From positions 1 through 64,000 of the forward strand of contig DASVBU010000025.1 in assembly GCA_036375695.1 (NCBI GenBank): a stretch of DNA of 64,000 nt, read 5' to 3'. Under the pieces are notes generated by a model, which had not been told where the DNA came from, made no database searches, and saw only the letters and a list, made by a program, of their open reading frames with translations. Both the position numbers and the translations under genes were made by a program. Position 1 is the first letter of the stretch. Each line of letters begins with the position of its first letter. This stretch comes from ZC4RG35 sp036375695. Lineage in GTDB: Bacteria > Actinomycetota > Acidimicrobiia > Spongiisociales > ZC4RG35. This document shows, piece by piece, positions 19,744 through 28,596 of the stretch.

Positions 19744-20846
19744 CTGGCCTCCTCGTGGGCGACTTCCTCGGGAGCCTCGTCGTAGGCCGCGACGAGCTCC
19801 TCGTCGATCGTTGTGGGCGGGAACAGGTCGACGGGCTTGGCGCCGATGAGCCTCTCGTGGAAGTGGCAGGCGGCGTATTGGCCGTCGATGCCCACCGAGA
19901 AGAGCTCGGGTTCCTGCTCGATGCAGATCGGCTGCACGATGGGGCAGCGGGGCGAGAACGGGCAACCGGGCGGCAGGTTCACCAGTGACGGCGGGGTGCC
20001 AACGATGGGAGTGAGCCGATGCGACCTCGTGGTGTCGAGGCGGGGGAGGCTCCCCAGCAGGCCCAGGGTGTACGGCATGCGGGGCTCGTAGAAGACCTGG
20101 TCGACGTTTCCCGTCTCCACCAGCTTCCCGGCGTACATCACGCAGACCCGGTCCACGGTGCCCGCCACGACGCCGAGGTCGTGGGTGATCAGGATCATGG
20201 CGGCGCCGGTCTCCTCGCGGGCGTTGCGCAGAGCCTCCATCACCTGGGCCTGGACGGTGACGTCCAGCGCCGTCGTGGGCTCGTCGGCGATGATCACGTC
20301 GGGGTTGTTGGCCATGGCGATGGCGATGACAACCCTCTGACGCATGCCGCCGGACAGCTCGTGCGGGTAGGCGTTGGCTCGCTGCTCGGGGTTGGGGATG
20401 CCGACGATGTCCAGCAGCTCCACCGCACGCGCCCACGCCTCAGACTTGGGCACGTCTTTGTGGGCCAGGACCGCCTCGGCGAGCTGGTAGCCGACGGTGT
20501 AGACGGGGCTCAGCGAGGTGAGGGGGTCCTGGAAGATCATGGCGATCTTGTTCCCCCTGACCTTGGAGAGCTCGGAGTCGGTCAGGCCCAGCAACTCCCG
20601 ACCCTGGAGCTTGGCCGAGCCCGAGATGCGCGCCGTCTTGGGGAGAAGCCCCATGACAGCCAGCGAGGACACCGACTTCCCGGAGCCGGACTCGCCCACG
20701 ATCCCGAGGGTCTCGCCCCGGCGCAGCTCGTAGGAGACCCCGCGGACGGCCTGGACCAGCCCATCGTCGGTGGGGAACTCCACCGTCAAATCCTCCACTT
20801 TCAGGAGGAGATCGGTGTCTGGCCAGGGATCCGTAACCACGGTCAA
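19740..20846 (-). CDS. peptide/nickel-type ABC transporter ATP-binding protein (OppD/DppD type)
   Basis: The 368-residue protein carries Walker A GESGSGKSV, signature LSGGMRQR, Walker B VIIADEPTTALD and the OppD-type C-terminal domain with the CPFSPRCP cysteine motif. It pairs with the downstream ATPase at the cytoplasmic face of the importer. The TTG start at 20846 overlaps the stop of the permease gene (TTGA). Confidence 0.92.
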
Positions 20847-21787
20847 CGACGAACCATTTGCTGCTTCGGATCCAACGCGTCCCTCAGGCCGTCACCGATG
20901 AAGTTGATGGTGAGCACGATGACGATGATGAAGATGCCGGGAATGTAGAACAGCCACGGCCGGGTGAACACCGCGGTCTGCGCGTTCTGGATGAGGAGCC
21001 CCAACGAGGTGTCGGGGATCTGGATACCGAAACCGAGGAACGACAGCGCCGCCTCGACCAGGATCGCCGTGGCTATGACCAGCGTGGCGTCCACGATGAT
21101 CACACCGGCGGTGTTGGGGAGGAGGTGTCTGAAGATGATCCGGGCGTCGCCGGCGCCCATGGCCCGGGAGGCTTCGACGAACTCCTGCTCACGCAGGGAC
21201 AGGACCATGCCGCGGACGACGCGTGCGGTGCTCGTCCACCCGAACAGGCCGATGATCAGGGCGACGCTGAGCCAGGTGGTACCCCTGGTGAAGCCCGCCA
21301 GGACGAGCACGACCACCAGGATGGGTATCACGATGATGACGTCGACGATCCGCATCATGATCGAGTCGATCCGGCCCCGGTAGAACCCGGCGATGGCGCC
21401 CCAGGTGGCGCCGATGCCAGTGGTGAGGAGGGCGACGAGGAAGCCGACCTTCAGTGTCTGCTGGGTGCCCCGCATCACCTGACCCATGACGTCCTGTCCG
21501 GCTCGGGTGGTCCCGAACGGGTGGTCCCAGCTGGGTGGTTCGTCGCTGGGAATGGAGCGGTCGATGGTGTGGTCGTATCTCCACAACAGCGGCCCGACGA
21601 ATGCGAACAGCACGATGAGGATGAAAACCGCGAGGCTGCCCACTGCCACCTTGTGACGCAGGAAGCGCGTGACGATCATCTGGAACTGGGTTCGCTCCTC
21701 GGTGGTGATGGCCTCGGCGCTGCGTAGCGGTAGGTCCTGGCCCACCGCGGACTCGATGGTCAGGTCCCGCTTCTCGAGATCAGTCAT
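20843..21787 (-). CDS. peptide-type ABC transporter permease (OppC/DppC type)
   Basis: The 314-residue membrane protein has the OppC N-terminal domain with one helix, then the binding-protein-dependent permease core with the EAA loop (REQEFVEASRAMGAGDARIIFRHLLPN). About six membrane helices are expected. ATG 21787 is chosen because it overlaps the upstream permease by only 8 nt; a start at 21814 would add nine residues. Works with the other four genes of the operon. Confidence 0.9.
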   Translation of the reverse strand: MTDLEKRDLTIESAVGQDLPLRSAEAITTEERTQFQMIVTRFLRHKVAVGSLAVFILIVLFAFVGPLLWRYDHTIDRSIPSDEPPSWDHPFGTTRAGQDVMGQVMRGTQQTLKVGFLVALLTTGIGATWGAIAGFYRGRIDSIMMRIVDVIIVIPILVVVLVLAGFTRGTTWLSVALIIGLFGWTSTARVVRGMVLSLREQEFVEASRAMGAGDARIIFRHLLPNTAGVIIVDATLVIATAILVEAALSFLGFGIQIPDTSLGLLIQNAQTAVFTRPWLFYIPGIFIIVIVLTINFIGDGLRDALDPKQQMVRR

Positions 21788-22787
21788 ATCGGATCCGAGG
21801 GTCGAGGACGCCATAGAGGAGGTCGGCGACCAGATTGGCGGCGACCACCAGGATGCCGGCGAGCAACAGGAAGGCCATCACGGCGAACGCGTCGTATTCG
21901 GCGATGGATTGGGTGAGAAACGTGCCGAGCCCGCGCCAGCGGAACACGGTCTCGGTGATCACCGCCCCGGTCAGGGCTCCCGACACGGTGAGGGCCGCCA
22001 GGGTGACAACGGGGATCAGGGCGGTGCGAAGGGCGTGGCGCCGCATCACCACCCGGTTGGGGAGGCCCTTGGCACGCGCCAGCCGGATGTAGTCGCTGTT
22101 GAGCACTTCGAGCATCGACGCCCGCTGGTAGCGGCTGATCGCCGCGTAGCCGGTGAGCATGAGGGTGAGGGTGGGCAGGACCAGGTGCAGCACCACGTCC
22201 ATGAACGCCTCCCACCCCTCCATCCGGTAGTAGAGAGGGGAGGTCGCGCCCAACGTGGCGAAATTGGTTCCCAGGTTCTGGTTCGCCCAGATGCCGGCCT
22301 CCTTGATCAGGGCGGCGAGCCAGAAGGTGGGCATGGCGAGCGCGAGGAAGCCGAAGAAGGTGAGGCTGTTGTCGGTGATCGAGTACTGCTTCACCGCCGA
22401 GATGACACCGGTCACCACCGCCAAGCCGAGGGCGAAGAGCGTTGCAGCCCCGACCAGGCGCAGGGTGATCACGAAGCGCTCGCCGATCTCGGTGCCGATG
22501 TCCATCGCCCCCTGAGTGGATGGGCCCCACTTGCCCTGGAGGATCCCGATGTCTCCGTGCGTGTCACCGATGCCGGTCAGCCAGAGCCAGTAACGCTCGA
22601 CCGTGGGGCGATCCAGGTAGAGCTGGACCTCACGGGCCCGGATCGTCGCTTCCGGGACGGGCGGTGTGGCGAACCGCAGCTCCTGCAATGGGTCGCCTGA
22701 CAGGTCTACGAGCACGAAGGTGAAGAAAGTGGCCGCGATGAGCACCGGGATGGTGACTGCCAGACGGCGCAGCACATAGACGAGCAC
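21780..22787 (-). CDS. peptide-type ABC transporter permease (OppB/DppB type)
   Basis: This 335-residue permease begins with the typical VLRRLAVTIPVLIAATFFTFVL helix and carries the EAA loop SDYIRLARAKGLPNRVVMRRHALR. Six membrane helices are expected. Gene order binding protein, B, C, D, F is the standard dpp/opp order. It is separated from the binding-protein gene by a terminator-like hairpin, which would make the binding protein more abundant than the membrane parts. Confidence 0.9.
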   Translation of the reverse strand: MLVYVLRRLAVTIPVLIAATFFTFVLVDLSGDPLQELRFATPPVPEATIRAREVQLYLDRPTVERYWLWLTGIGDTHGDIGILQGKWGPSTQGAMDIGTEIGERFVITLRLVGAATLFALGLAVVTGVISAVKQYSITDNSLTFFGFLALAMPTFWLAALIKEAGIWANQNLGTNFATLGATSPLYYRMEGWEAFMDVVLHLVLPTLTLMLTGYAAISRYQRASMLEVLNSDYIRLARAKGLPNRVVMRRHALRTALIPVVTLAALTVSGALTGAVITETVFRWRGLGTFLTQSIAEYDAFAVMAFLLLAGILVVAANLVADLLYGVLDPRIRYD

Positions 22788-22844
22788 AGGCGGATCCTAA
22801 ACGGGTGGAGCGCGCTGTCGCTACTCCGACGGAAGTTCAGTATC

Positions 22845-22883
22845 GAAAAATGAAGGGGGCCGGGCGTATGCCCGGCCCCCTTC
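22845..22883 (-). terminator. intra-operon Rho-independent terminator after the binding-protein gene
   Basis: Fourteen-bp perfect arms (22852-22865 and 22870-22883, arm GAAGGGGGCCGGGC) around a 4-nt loop are followed on the minus strand by ATTTTTCG. It lies 20 nt after the binding-protein stop and 58 nt before the oppB-type start. Confidence 0.9.
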
Positions 22884-22902
22884 GAAGGTGTGGTTCAGCC
22901 GA

Positions 22903-24777
22903 TCAGTTGGCGGCTGCCACGCCCCACTGACCCACGTTGTGGTAGGCGCGGGTGCTGTCGAAGTGGTTGTCCCTGATGTTGACGAGCTCACGCCCGACGA
23001 ACGTCAGGTTCATGGTGTCCCACAACGGCATGACGTAGGCCTCGTCCATCACGATCTGCACCGCCTGGTTGGTCAGCTCAGCTGCCTCATCCAGGGTCGG
23101 GGCGACGAGGATCTGCTTGACCAGCTCGTCGACCTCGTCGTTGACGAAGCCACCGAAGTTGGATTGGCTCTCCGACCACCAGAACTGGTCAGGCGCCGCG
23201 GTGAAGAGCGGTGAACCGCTCCAACCGAAGATCACGATGTCCCAGTCCGGGGAGACCAGCAGAGCGCCCAGGTTGTCCGCCGGGACAGGCACCACGTTGA
23301 TGCCGATCTCGGCGAGGTAGTTCTGGGTGAGCTCCACGAAGGTCCCTCGGTTGGTGTTGGCGGCCGAGAAGCCGAACCGGACATCGGGCACCGGGGTGCC
23401 GTCGGGAGCGGTCAGGGCGCCAGCCCCGCCGTCCATGCCGGTGTAGCCGGCCTCTTCGAGGATGGCCCGTGCGGCTTCCACATCACCGCTTCCGTAACCC
23501 GTTCCCTCCATGAAGTCCTGGTAGTAGTTCGGGTCGTTCTGCGGGAAGATGTGGTTGTTGCGGAACTGCGGCTCGATGTCGCCGTAGATGCGCTCACGAG
23601 CATCTGCACGGTCGATGGCCGTCCAGATCGCCTTGCGCAACGCAACGTCGCTCAGGGTCTCCATGTTCATGTCGATGTGCTCCCAAACGGCGCCGCCGGA
23701 GCCGAGAGCCCAGGTCACGTCATCCATGCCCTGAAGCTGCTGGAGCAGGTCGGCGTCGAAGGATGCCGGCGAACCACCGTGGAGGTCACGGTTGGTGAGT
23801 GCCGGAATCCAGGAGCCACGGTCGGTCACCACTTCCTTGGTGACAGTCGACAGCGTCGCCACGTCCTCGGTGCCGTAGTACGACTCGTTGGGGACGAGGA
23901 CGACACGCTCACCAAGGGTGGCGTTCTCGATCATGTACGGGCCACCGGACCAGTTGGGCACCGTGGTGTTGAAGAACACCGACGCCTGGGCCACACCTTC
24001 GGGGGTGCTCAGGTCGAAGCCCTGGTCCTCCGCGATGTGTGCCGGGTAGTAGAGGCCGCCGTAAAGGGCGTGCCACTCGGCGTACGGGTAGCCCTCGGGG
24101 AATTGCACCATGATGGTGTTGCCCTCGGCCGTGATGTCGACGATGTCCTCAAAGCGAGACGTGCTCGCCGGGAAGCACCCTTCGGAGCCCTTGGCCGGGA
24201 GGCCGGTCTCCGGGTCGATCTCACCCACGAGGCAGTGCTCGGGGTTGCCGCTCAGGAACTTCCACTGGAGGATGAAGTCGTCGACGGTCACCGGCGTGGT
24301 CGACCCATCCGGGTTGGTCCAGACGACCCCTTCCTTCAGCTCATAGGTGATGACATCGTTCTCGTACGTCGGCTCGGACGCGAGAACATCCATGTTCCAC
24401 ACGAACTCCCCGTTGGGCATGTACTGGCCAATGATGACCTCCATGCCTTCCAGGGCCTGGACGGTGTACACGGAGTTCGCCTCGACCCGGTTCACGTTCC
24501 ATCCGTCCCAGGGCTGGTCGATCAGATAGACCACGTCACCGCCGTCTTCGCGGGGTCCGCTGTTGCAGTTGAGCGGGTCTTCCGTGCAGCCCTCGAGACC
24601 AGGATTGGCCTGAGGGGCCGTAGTCGTGGTGCCGTCACCACCGCCGCCGGTCGTGGTCGTCTGACCGTCGCCCGCCGTGGTGGTCGTTGCCTGCCCGCCG
24701 CCGCCGCAAGCCGCGACCAATAGGCCGAGGATTGCTACCGCGGCGAGCCATCGCCACGACCGATACTTGCTTTTCAT
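22903..24777 (-). CDS. ABC transporter substrate-binding lipoprotein, family 5
   Basis: The 624-residue precursor has a lipobox LLVAAC (Cys24), a linker of Thr and Gly runs, and a family 5 solute-binding domain of peptide/nickel type with the DPETGLPAKGSEG insert and a C-terminal MPLWDTMNLTFV strand. It captures the ligand, probably a peptide or similar compound, outside the membrane for the following permeases. A strong AGGAGG ribosome-binding site sits 9 nt before ATG 24777. The ligand cannot be named. Confidence 0.92.
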   Translation of the reverse strand: MKSKYRSWRWLAAVAILGLLVAACGGGGQATTTTAGDGQTTTTGGGGDGTTTTAPQANPGLEGCTEDPLNCNSGPREDGGDVVYLIDQPWDGWNVNRVEANSVYTVQALEGMEVIIGQYMPNGEFVWNMDVLASEPTYENDVITYELKEGVVWTNPDGSTTPVTVDDFILQWKFLSGNPEHCLVGEIDPETGLPAKGSEGCFPASTSRFEDIVDITAEGNTIMVQFPEGYPYAEWHALYGGLYYPAHIAEDQGFDLSTPEGVAQASVFFNTTVPNWSGGPYMIENATLGERVVLVPNESYYGTEDVATLSTVTKEVVTDRGSWIPALTNRDLHGGSPASFDADLLQQLQGMDDVTWALGSGGAVWEHIDMNMETLSDVALRKAIWTAIDRADARERIYGDIEPQFRNNHIFPQNDPNYYQDFMEGTGYGSGDVEAARAILEEAGYTGMDGGAGALTAPDGTPVPDVRFGFSAANTNRGTFVELTQNYLAEIGINVVPVPADNLGALLVSPDWDIVIFGWSGSPLFTAAPDQFWWSESQSNFGGFVNDEVDELVKQILVAPTLDEAAELTNQAVQIVMDEAYVMPLWDTMNLTFVGRELVNIRDNHFDSTRAYHNVGQWGVAAAN

Positions 24778-24910
24778 TCGATTGATCCTCCTGCGGGGGA
24801 TTTCCTTGGCGGCGCGCCCGAACGGACGCAGCCGTCGCGATAGACCTTAGACGCAGCCGTGTTGGACTGCGACCTCAAACGTCGGGTATCAACCCCACTG
24901 AACCCGTGTT

Positions 24911-25858
24911 TCAGGCGGACTGTGAGCGTGTTTCGAGCCACGAAACGACCACTTCGCCGATCGAAGCCGGGTCGATCACGGTCTGGTGCGTCACGTCCTC
25001 CAGTATCTCCAGGTCTACCGTGAGCCCGGCTTCTTCGAGGGCCTCGGCGAAGTCCTCGCTGAACCGGACGGGGACCACCGTGTCGGCGCCACCGTGGATC
25101 AGCAGCGTGGCGATCCCGTCATCCGGGTCGATGAGCTCCATCGGGTTGCCGCTCGCCCAGAGATCGGGATCGTCGGAGAGCGAAACGCCGAACACCGGTG
25201 CGGCGAGCATCCCGAGTCGGGTGATGTCGTAGGGGCCCGCCAATCCGATGAGCCCGGTGGCACCCGCCTCTCGGGTGTCCCCACACCCTTCTCCGAACAG
25301 TGTGCCGGTCAACGCCACCACCGCCGCCAGGTGGGCACCCGACGAGTGCCCGATCAGGGTCACGGTTCCGTCGGATGCCGGGTGGTGTGCCGCGTGCCGC
25401 ACCGCGCAGGCGACATCGTGCAGGGCGCCGGGGAACGACGGATCGCTCAAGGTGGCCAATTCGTACCTGGTGTTGACCACGAGGTAGCCGTTGTCTGCCA
25501 GGTGTCCGGCGAGACGTTCCAGTGACCGGGGAGATCCCGCTATCCAGCTCCCCCCATGGACCAGCACCACCGCCGGGAACGGCCCCGATCCCTCGGGGAC
25601 GGTCACCTCGGCGTCCAGATCCCGAATGGGCGTCGTGGTGGTGCTCCCGTTGGCGGTCGTAGACGTCACGGTCGAGGTGGTGGTGCTCGGCTGCAGGGTG
25701 GTGACCGTCGGGCTGGTCGGTTCGGTGACGTTGGTCGAGGTCGGGACGAGAGCCGGGAGCGCGGTGCAGGCGGCGAGCGCGCCCAGGAGCAGGAGGCCGG
25801 TCGGCCGGGCGGCGGATCCGCGGTCAGGAGAGAAGAGACGCCGCAGCACGATCGACAT
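24911..25858 (-). CDS. alpha/beta hydrolase lipoprotein (carboxylesterase-like)
   Basis: A signal peptide with lipobox ALAAC (Cys31) and a Thr/Ser/Pro-rich tether precede an alpha/beta hydrolase domain. The oxyanion motif HGGSW, nucleophile elbow GHSSGAH, acid Asp in GGADTVVPV and His in DVTHQTV are all visible. A surface-anchored esterase of the BD-FAE/carboxylesterase type is likely. ATG 25858 overlaps the 3' end of the 6-phosphogluconolactonase gene by 35 nt; a later start would remove the signal peptide. Confidence 0.8.
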   Translation of the reverse strand: MSIVLRRLFSPDRGSAARPTGLLLLGALAACTALPALVPTSTNVTEPTSPTVTTLQPSTTTSTVTSTTANGSTTTTPIRDLDAEVTVPEGSGPFPAVVLVHGGSWIAGSPRSLERLAGHLADNGYLVVNTRYELATLSDPSFPGALHDVACAVRHAAHHPASDGTVTLIGHSSGAHLAAVVALTGTLFGEGCGDTREAGATGLIGLAGPYDITRLGMLAAPVFGVSLSDDPDLWASGNPMELIDPDDGIATLLIHGGADTVVPVRFSEDFAEALEEAGLTVDLEILEDVTHQTVIDPASIGEVVVSWLETRSQSA

Positions 25859-26501
25859 GCCACTCGACCCGGGCCTCGCCCCTTCCGAGACGGCCCGCCG
25901 GGGTGAGCCCGGCGAAGGAGTCACGGACCGCTGCGGCCTTCGACTCCCCGTGCGCCTGGACCAAGACGACCTCGGCGGACCATATGAGAGGGAATGTGGC
26001 CGTGATCCGGAACTCGGATTGGGCGGGCACCCAGTTGGCGACGATGTACCGGTTCCACTCCTCGAGGGCGGTGGTGTTGGGGAACAGGGAAGCGGTGTGA
26101 CCGTCCTCGCCGACGCCCAGGTGGATCACGTCGGGGCGACTTCCCTCGAGCAGGTTGCGGACCGTGGCGTCGTATTGCGCCGCGGCCTCGTCCGGCTCCA
26201 TGTCTTCTGCCCATGGCGGTCGGTAGAGCCAGGTGCCAACGGGTCCCGCCAGCACTTCGGCCGCCATCCGGCCGTTGCAACGTTCGTCATATGGCGGCAC
26301 CCAGCGCTCGTCGGTGATCCAAAGATCGATCTTCTCCCAGTCGAGATCCATCCCCGAGAGGATTCGATATGCGGGTATCGGGGTGGTGCCACCCGTGAGA
26401 CCGAGGGTGAACCGGTCGTCGGCCTTGGCGGCGAGCTCGGCGATCCGATCCGCCACGGCTCGAGATGTCTCCTCGGGTGTGTCGTGTACGACGAGTTCCA
26501 C
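25824..26501 (-). CDS. pgl: 6-phosphogluconolactonase
   Basis: The 225-residue protein has the DevB/Pgl signatures GLTGGTTP, the WITDERWVPP motif and GVGEDGHTASLFP near residue 130. It hydrolyses 6-phosphogluconolactone in the oxidative pentose phosphate pathway. Zwf and gnd are not in the window. Start is GTG 26501. It lies 37 nt after the upstream hydrolase gene, suggesting one transcript. Confidence 0.92.
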   Translation of the reverse strand: MELVVHDTPEETSRAVADRIAELAAKADDRFTLGLTGGTTPIPAYRILSGMDLDWEKIDLWITDERWVPPYDERCNGRMAAEVLAGPVGTWLYRPPWAEDMEPDEAAAQYDATVRNLLEGSRPDVIHLGVGEDGHTASLFPNTTALEEWNRYIVANWVPAQSEFRITATFPLIWSAEVVLVQAHGESKAAAVRDSFAGLTPAGRLGRGEARVEWHVDRAAASLLS

Positions 26502-26538
26502 TGACGGCCGAGCCTACCGAGGGACGCGGTGTGTCGGG

Positions 26539-27177
26539 TCACGTGAGCCGCCCCACCCACCCGGCCGTCCGTTCGGCGAGGAACGAAGCGGTGGTCTCCT
26601 CGGTCCAACCACCGCCCCTGGGGGAGTGGGTGGCCTTCTCCAGGATCTCGACGGTCGCATTGGGCAGCGTGGCGATGTGACGCTGGAACAGGTCCATGCG
26701 GGCCATGGCGTCGTTGGTCCCTTGAAAGAACAGCATCGGCAGATCGATGGCGGGGAACTGGTCGATGCGCAGACTCTCGGGTCGGCCTGCGGGGTGGAGC
26801 GGGTAGGCGTACAGCACCAGGCCGGCGGCCGGGTGGCCGTCGGCGGCGAGATAGGTACCCATCCGCCCGCCCATGGAGCGGCCGGCCAGGAAGACCCGAT
26901 CGACCTCTTTCGTCAACCGCTCGGCTGCGGCGCGATGACATGCGAGGAGCCGATCCCGATGGTCGGGTCGGCGGCCTCCCCGCTCGGTGTACGGGTAGTT
27001 GAAGGTGAGGACATGCAGACCCCACCCGGCGAGACCGTCCCTCAGCTTCTCCATGAATGGGTGGTCCTGGTTCGTCCCCGCGCCGTGGGCGAGGAGGATC
27101 CCCGTGGGGCCCTCGCCGGCCATGCGCGCAGTGACCGTCTCTCCCTTGGCCCAGGTGATGCGGAGGGTGCGTGCCAT
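26539..27177 (-). CDS. alpha/beta hydrolase (KANL3/Tex30-like)
   Basis: A compact cytoplasmic hydrolase of 212 residues with LLAHGAGTNQDHPFM after strand 3, the nucleophile elbow GRSMGGRMG, an Asp in FQGTNDAM and a His in KATHSPRGG. This matches the KANL3/Tex30 (dienelactone-hydrolase-related) group. Substrate unknown. ATG 27177 is chosen since the frame upstream runs into the intergenic heptad repeats. Confidence 0.8.
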   Translation of the reverse strand: MARTLRITWAKGETVTARMAGEGPTGILLAHGAGTNQDHPFMEKLRDGLAGWGLHVLTFNYPYTERGGRRPDHRDRLLACHRAAAERLTKEVDRVFLAGRSMGGRMGTYLAADGHPAAGLVLYAYPLHPAGRPESLRIDQFPAIDLPMLFFQGTNDAMARMDLFQRHIATLPNATVEILEKATHSPRGGGWTEETTASFLAERTAGWVGRLT

Positions 27178-27209
27178 CGGCTTCGCAAGGTACTGGGTGT
27201 CTCGAACAC

Positions 27210-27271
27210 CGTACCCCGTATCCCGACAGGCCTTTTGGGTACGGGGTACGAGGCACGGAGTACGGGGTGCG
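27210..27271. repeat. inverted arrays of 7-nt units CGTACCC / GGGTACG
   Basis: Units CGTACCC and CGTATCC at 27210-27223 face five GGGTACG-like units at 27237-27271; the two unit types are reverse complements, so the arrays can fold back. Lies between the hydrolase start and rplY. Same period as the arrays at 3609 and 11295. Confidence 0.75.
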
Positions 27272-27347
27272 GCGATACGAACTAGGCACAAGCCCAGGGC
27301 AAAGGGCATAATCCGTGTTCGTTCTTCCACTCCCAAGGAGTCTTCAG

Positions 27348-28025
27348 ATGTCAGAGATCACCCTGCGCGCCCACACCGGGAGGACGCCCGGAACGCGCAG
27401 CTCGCGCCGGCTCCGCCGTGAGGGCATGGTCCCGGCGGTCGTCTACGGCATGGGGATGGAGCCCGTGTCGGTCGCCGTCGATGCCCACGATCTCCATCTC
27501 GCCCTCCACACCGAGGCCGGGGTCAATGCGGTCATCTCACTCGAGATCGAAGGTGCTGAGACCGTGACCACGATGGCGCGAGTCATCGAGAAGCATCCGT
27601 TCCGCCCCGAGTACCGCCATGTCGATTTCGTCCGGGTCGACCTGACCCGGGCGATCCACACCGAAGTGCCCATTCATTTCGAGGGCGAGCCGATCGGCGT
27701 CAGGGAGGGTGGTGTGCTCTCCCCGGCCAAGACCCATGTCCTGGTGGAGGGTCTTCCCACGGAAATCCCGGGACACATCGAGGTCGACATCAGCGGCGTG
27801 GAGCTGGGTGGGAACCTTCGTGTGGCCGACCTGCCCCAGATCGAGGGCATCACCTATCTCGACGACCCCGAGGCCGTCCTGATGTCGGTGACCACACCGG
27901 CGGCCGAGGAGCCCGAAGTGGTCGAGGAAGAGGAAGAAGCCGCCGAAGCGGCCGAAGGCGAGGAGGCCGCACCGGCCGATGAGGCTGCCGAAGAGGCTGC
28001 TGAAGAAGAGGGCGGAGACGAGTAG
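27348..28025 (+). CDS. rplY: 50S ribosomal protein L25, general stress protein Ctc type
   Basis: The 225-residue protein has the L25 5S-rRNA-binding domain (GTRSSRRLRREGMVPAVVYG near the start), the second TL5/Ctc beta domain, and a strongly acidic Glu/Ala-rich tail over the last 45 residues. AAGGAG lies 7 nt before ATG 27348. It is followed within 7 nt by pth, the usual actinobacterial pair. Confidence 0.95.
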   Translation: MSEITLRAHTGRTPGTRSSRRLRREGMVPAVVYGMGMEPVSVAVDAHDLHLALHTEAGVNAVISLEIEGAETVTTMARVIEKHPFRPEYRHVDFVRVDLTRAIHTEVPIHFEGEPIGVREGGVLSPAKTHVLVEGLPTEIPGHIEVDISGVELGGNLRVADLPQIEGITYLDDPEAVLMSVTTPAAEEPEVVEEEEEAAEAAEGEEAAPADEAAEEAAEEEGGDE

Positions 28026-28032
28026 CGCCCGA

Positions 28033-28596
28033 GTGGTCGTTGTCGGGCTCCGCAACCCCGGGCCCGGCTACCAGGGCACCCGTCACAACATCGGATTCGA
28101 GGTCCTCTCTCGAGTCGCCGACCGCGCCGGAGCGCGACTGGGGCGCGCTCCCGCTCGCGTGCCCGCCCAGGTGGTCTCGCTGGGAAGCGCCGTCCTCGCC
28201 AGCCCGGTGACCTACATGAACGACTCGGGGAGGGCGGTGCGCGCCATCCTCGACTATTGGAGGGTGGCGCCGGCCGACCTCCTCGTCATCCACGACGACA
28301 TCGACCTGGCCTTCGGGAGGCTTCGTGTCCAGGTGGGAGGCGGTTCGGGCGGCCACAACGGGATCCGGTCCATCGACCGAGCGCTCGGAACACCGGACTA
28401 CTCCCGCCTCAAGGTTGGGGTGGGACGACCACCGGGGACCATGGACCCGGCCGACTACGTCTTGCAGCGTTTCTCGAAGACCGAGCGCGAGGAGATCGAC
28501 GTACTGATCGAGGACGCCGCCGACGTCGTCGACGCCTGGCTCGAGGATCGGTCACGGGCACAGGAAATGGCCGCCCATCGGGGACGCGATGCCTGA
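28033..28596 (+). CDS. pth: peptidyl-tRNA hydrolase
   Basis: The 187-residue enzyme begins VVVVGLRNPGPGYQGTRHNIGF, with the catalytic His in RHNIGF and the MNDSG and GGSGGHNGIRS motifs of the family. It releases peptides from peptidyl-tRNA. GTG 28033 puts the first strand at the expected place; ATG 27979 inside rplY would add 18 basic residues not seen in the family. Ends overlapping glpK by 8 nt. Confidence 0.95.
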   Translation: MVVVGLRNPGPGYQGTRHNIGFEVLSRVADRAGARLGRAPARVPAQVVSLGSAVLASPVTYMNDSGRAVRAILDYWRVAPADLLVIHDDIDLAFGRLRVQVGGGSGGHNGIRSIDRALGTPDYSRLKVGVGRPPGTMDPADYVLQRFSKTEREEIDVLIEDAADVVDAWLEDRSRAQEMAAHRGRDA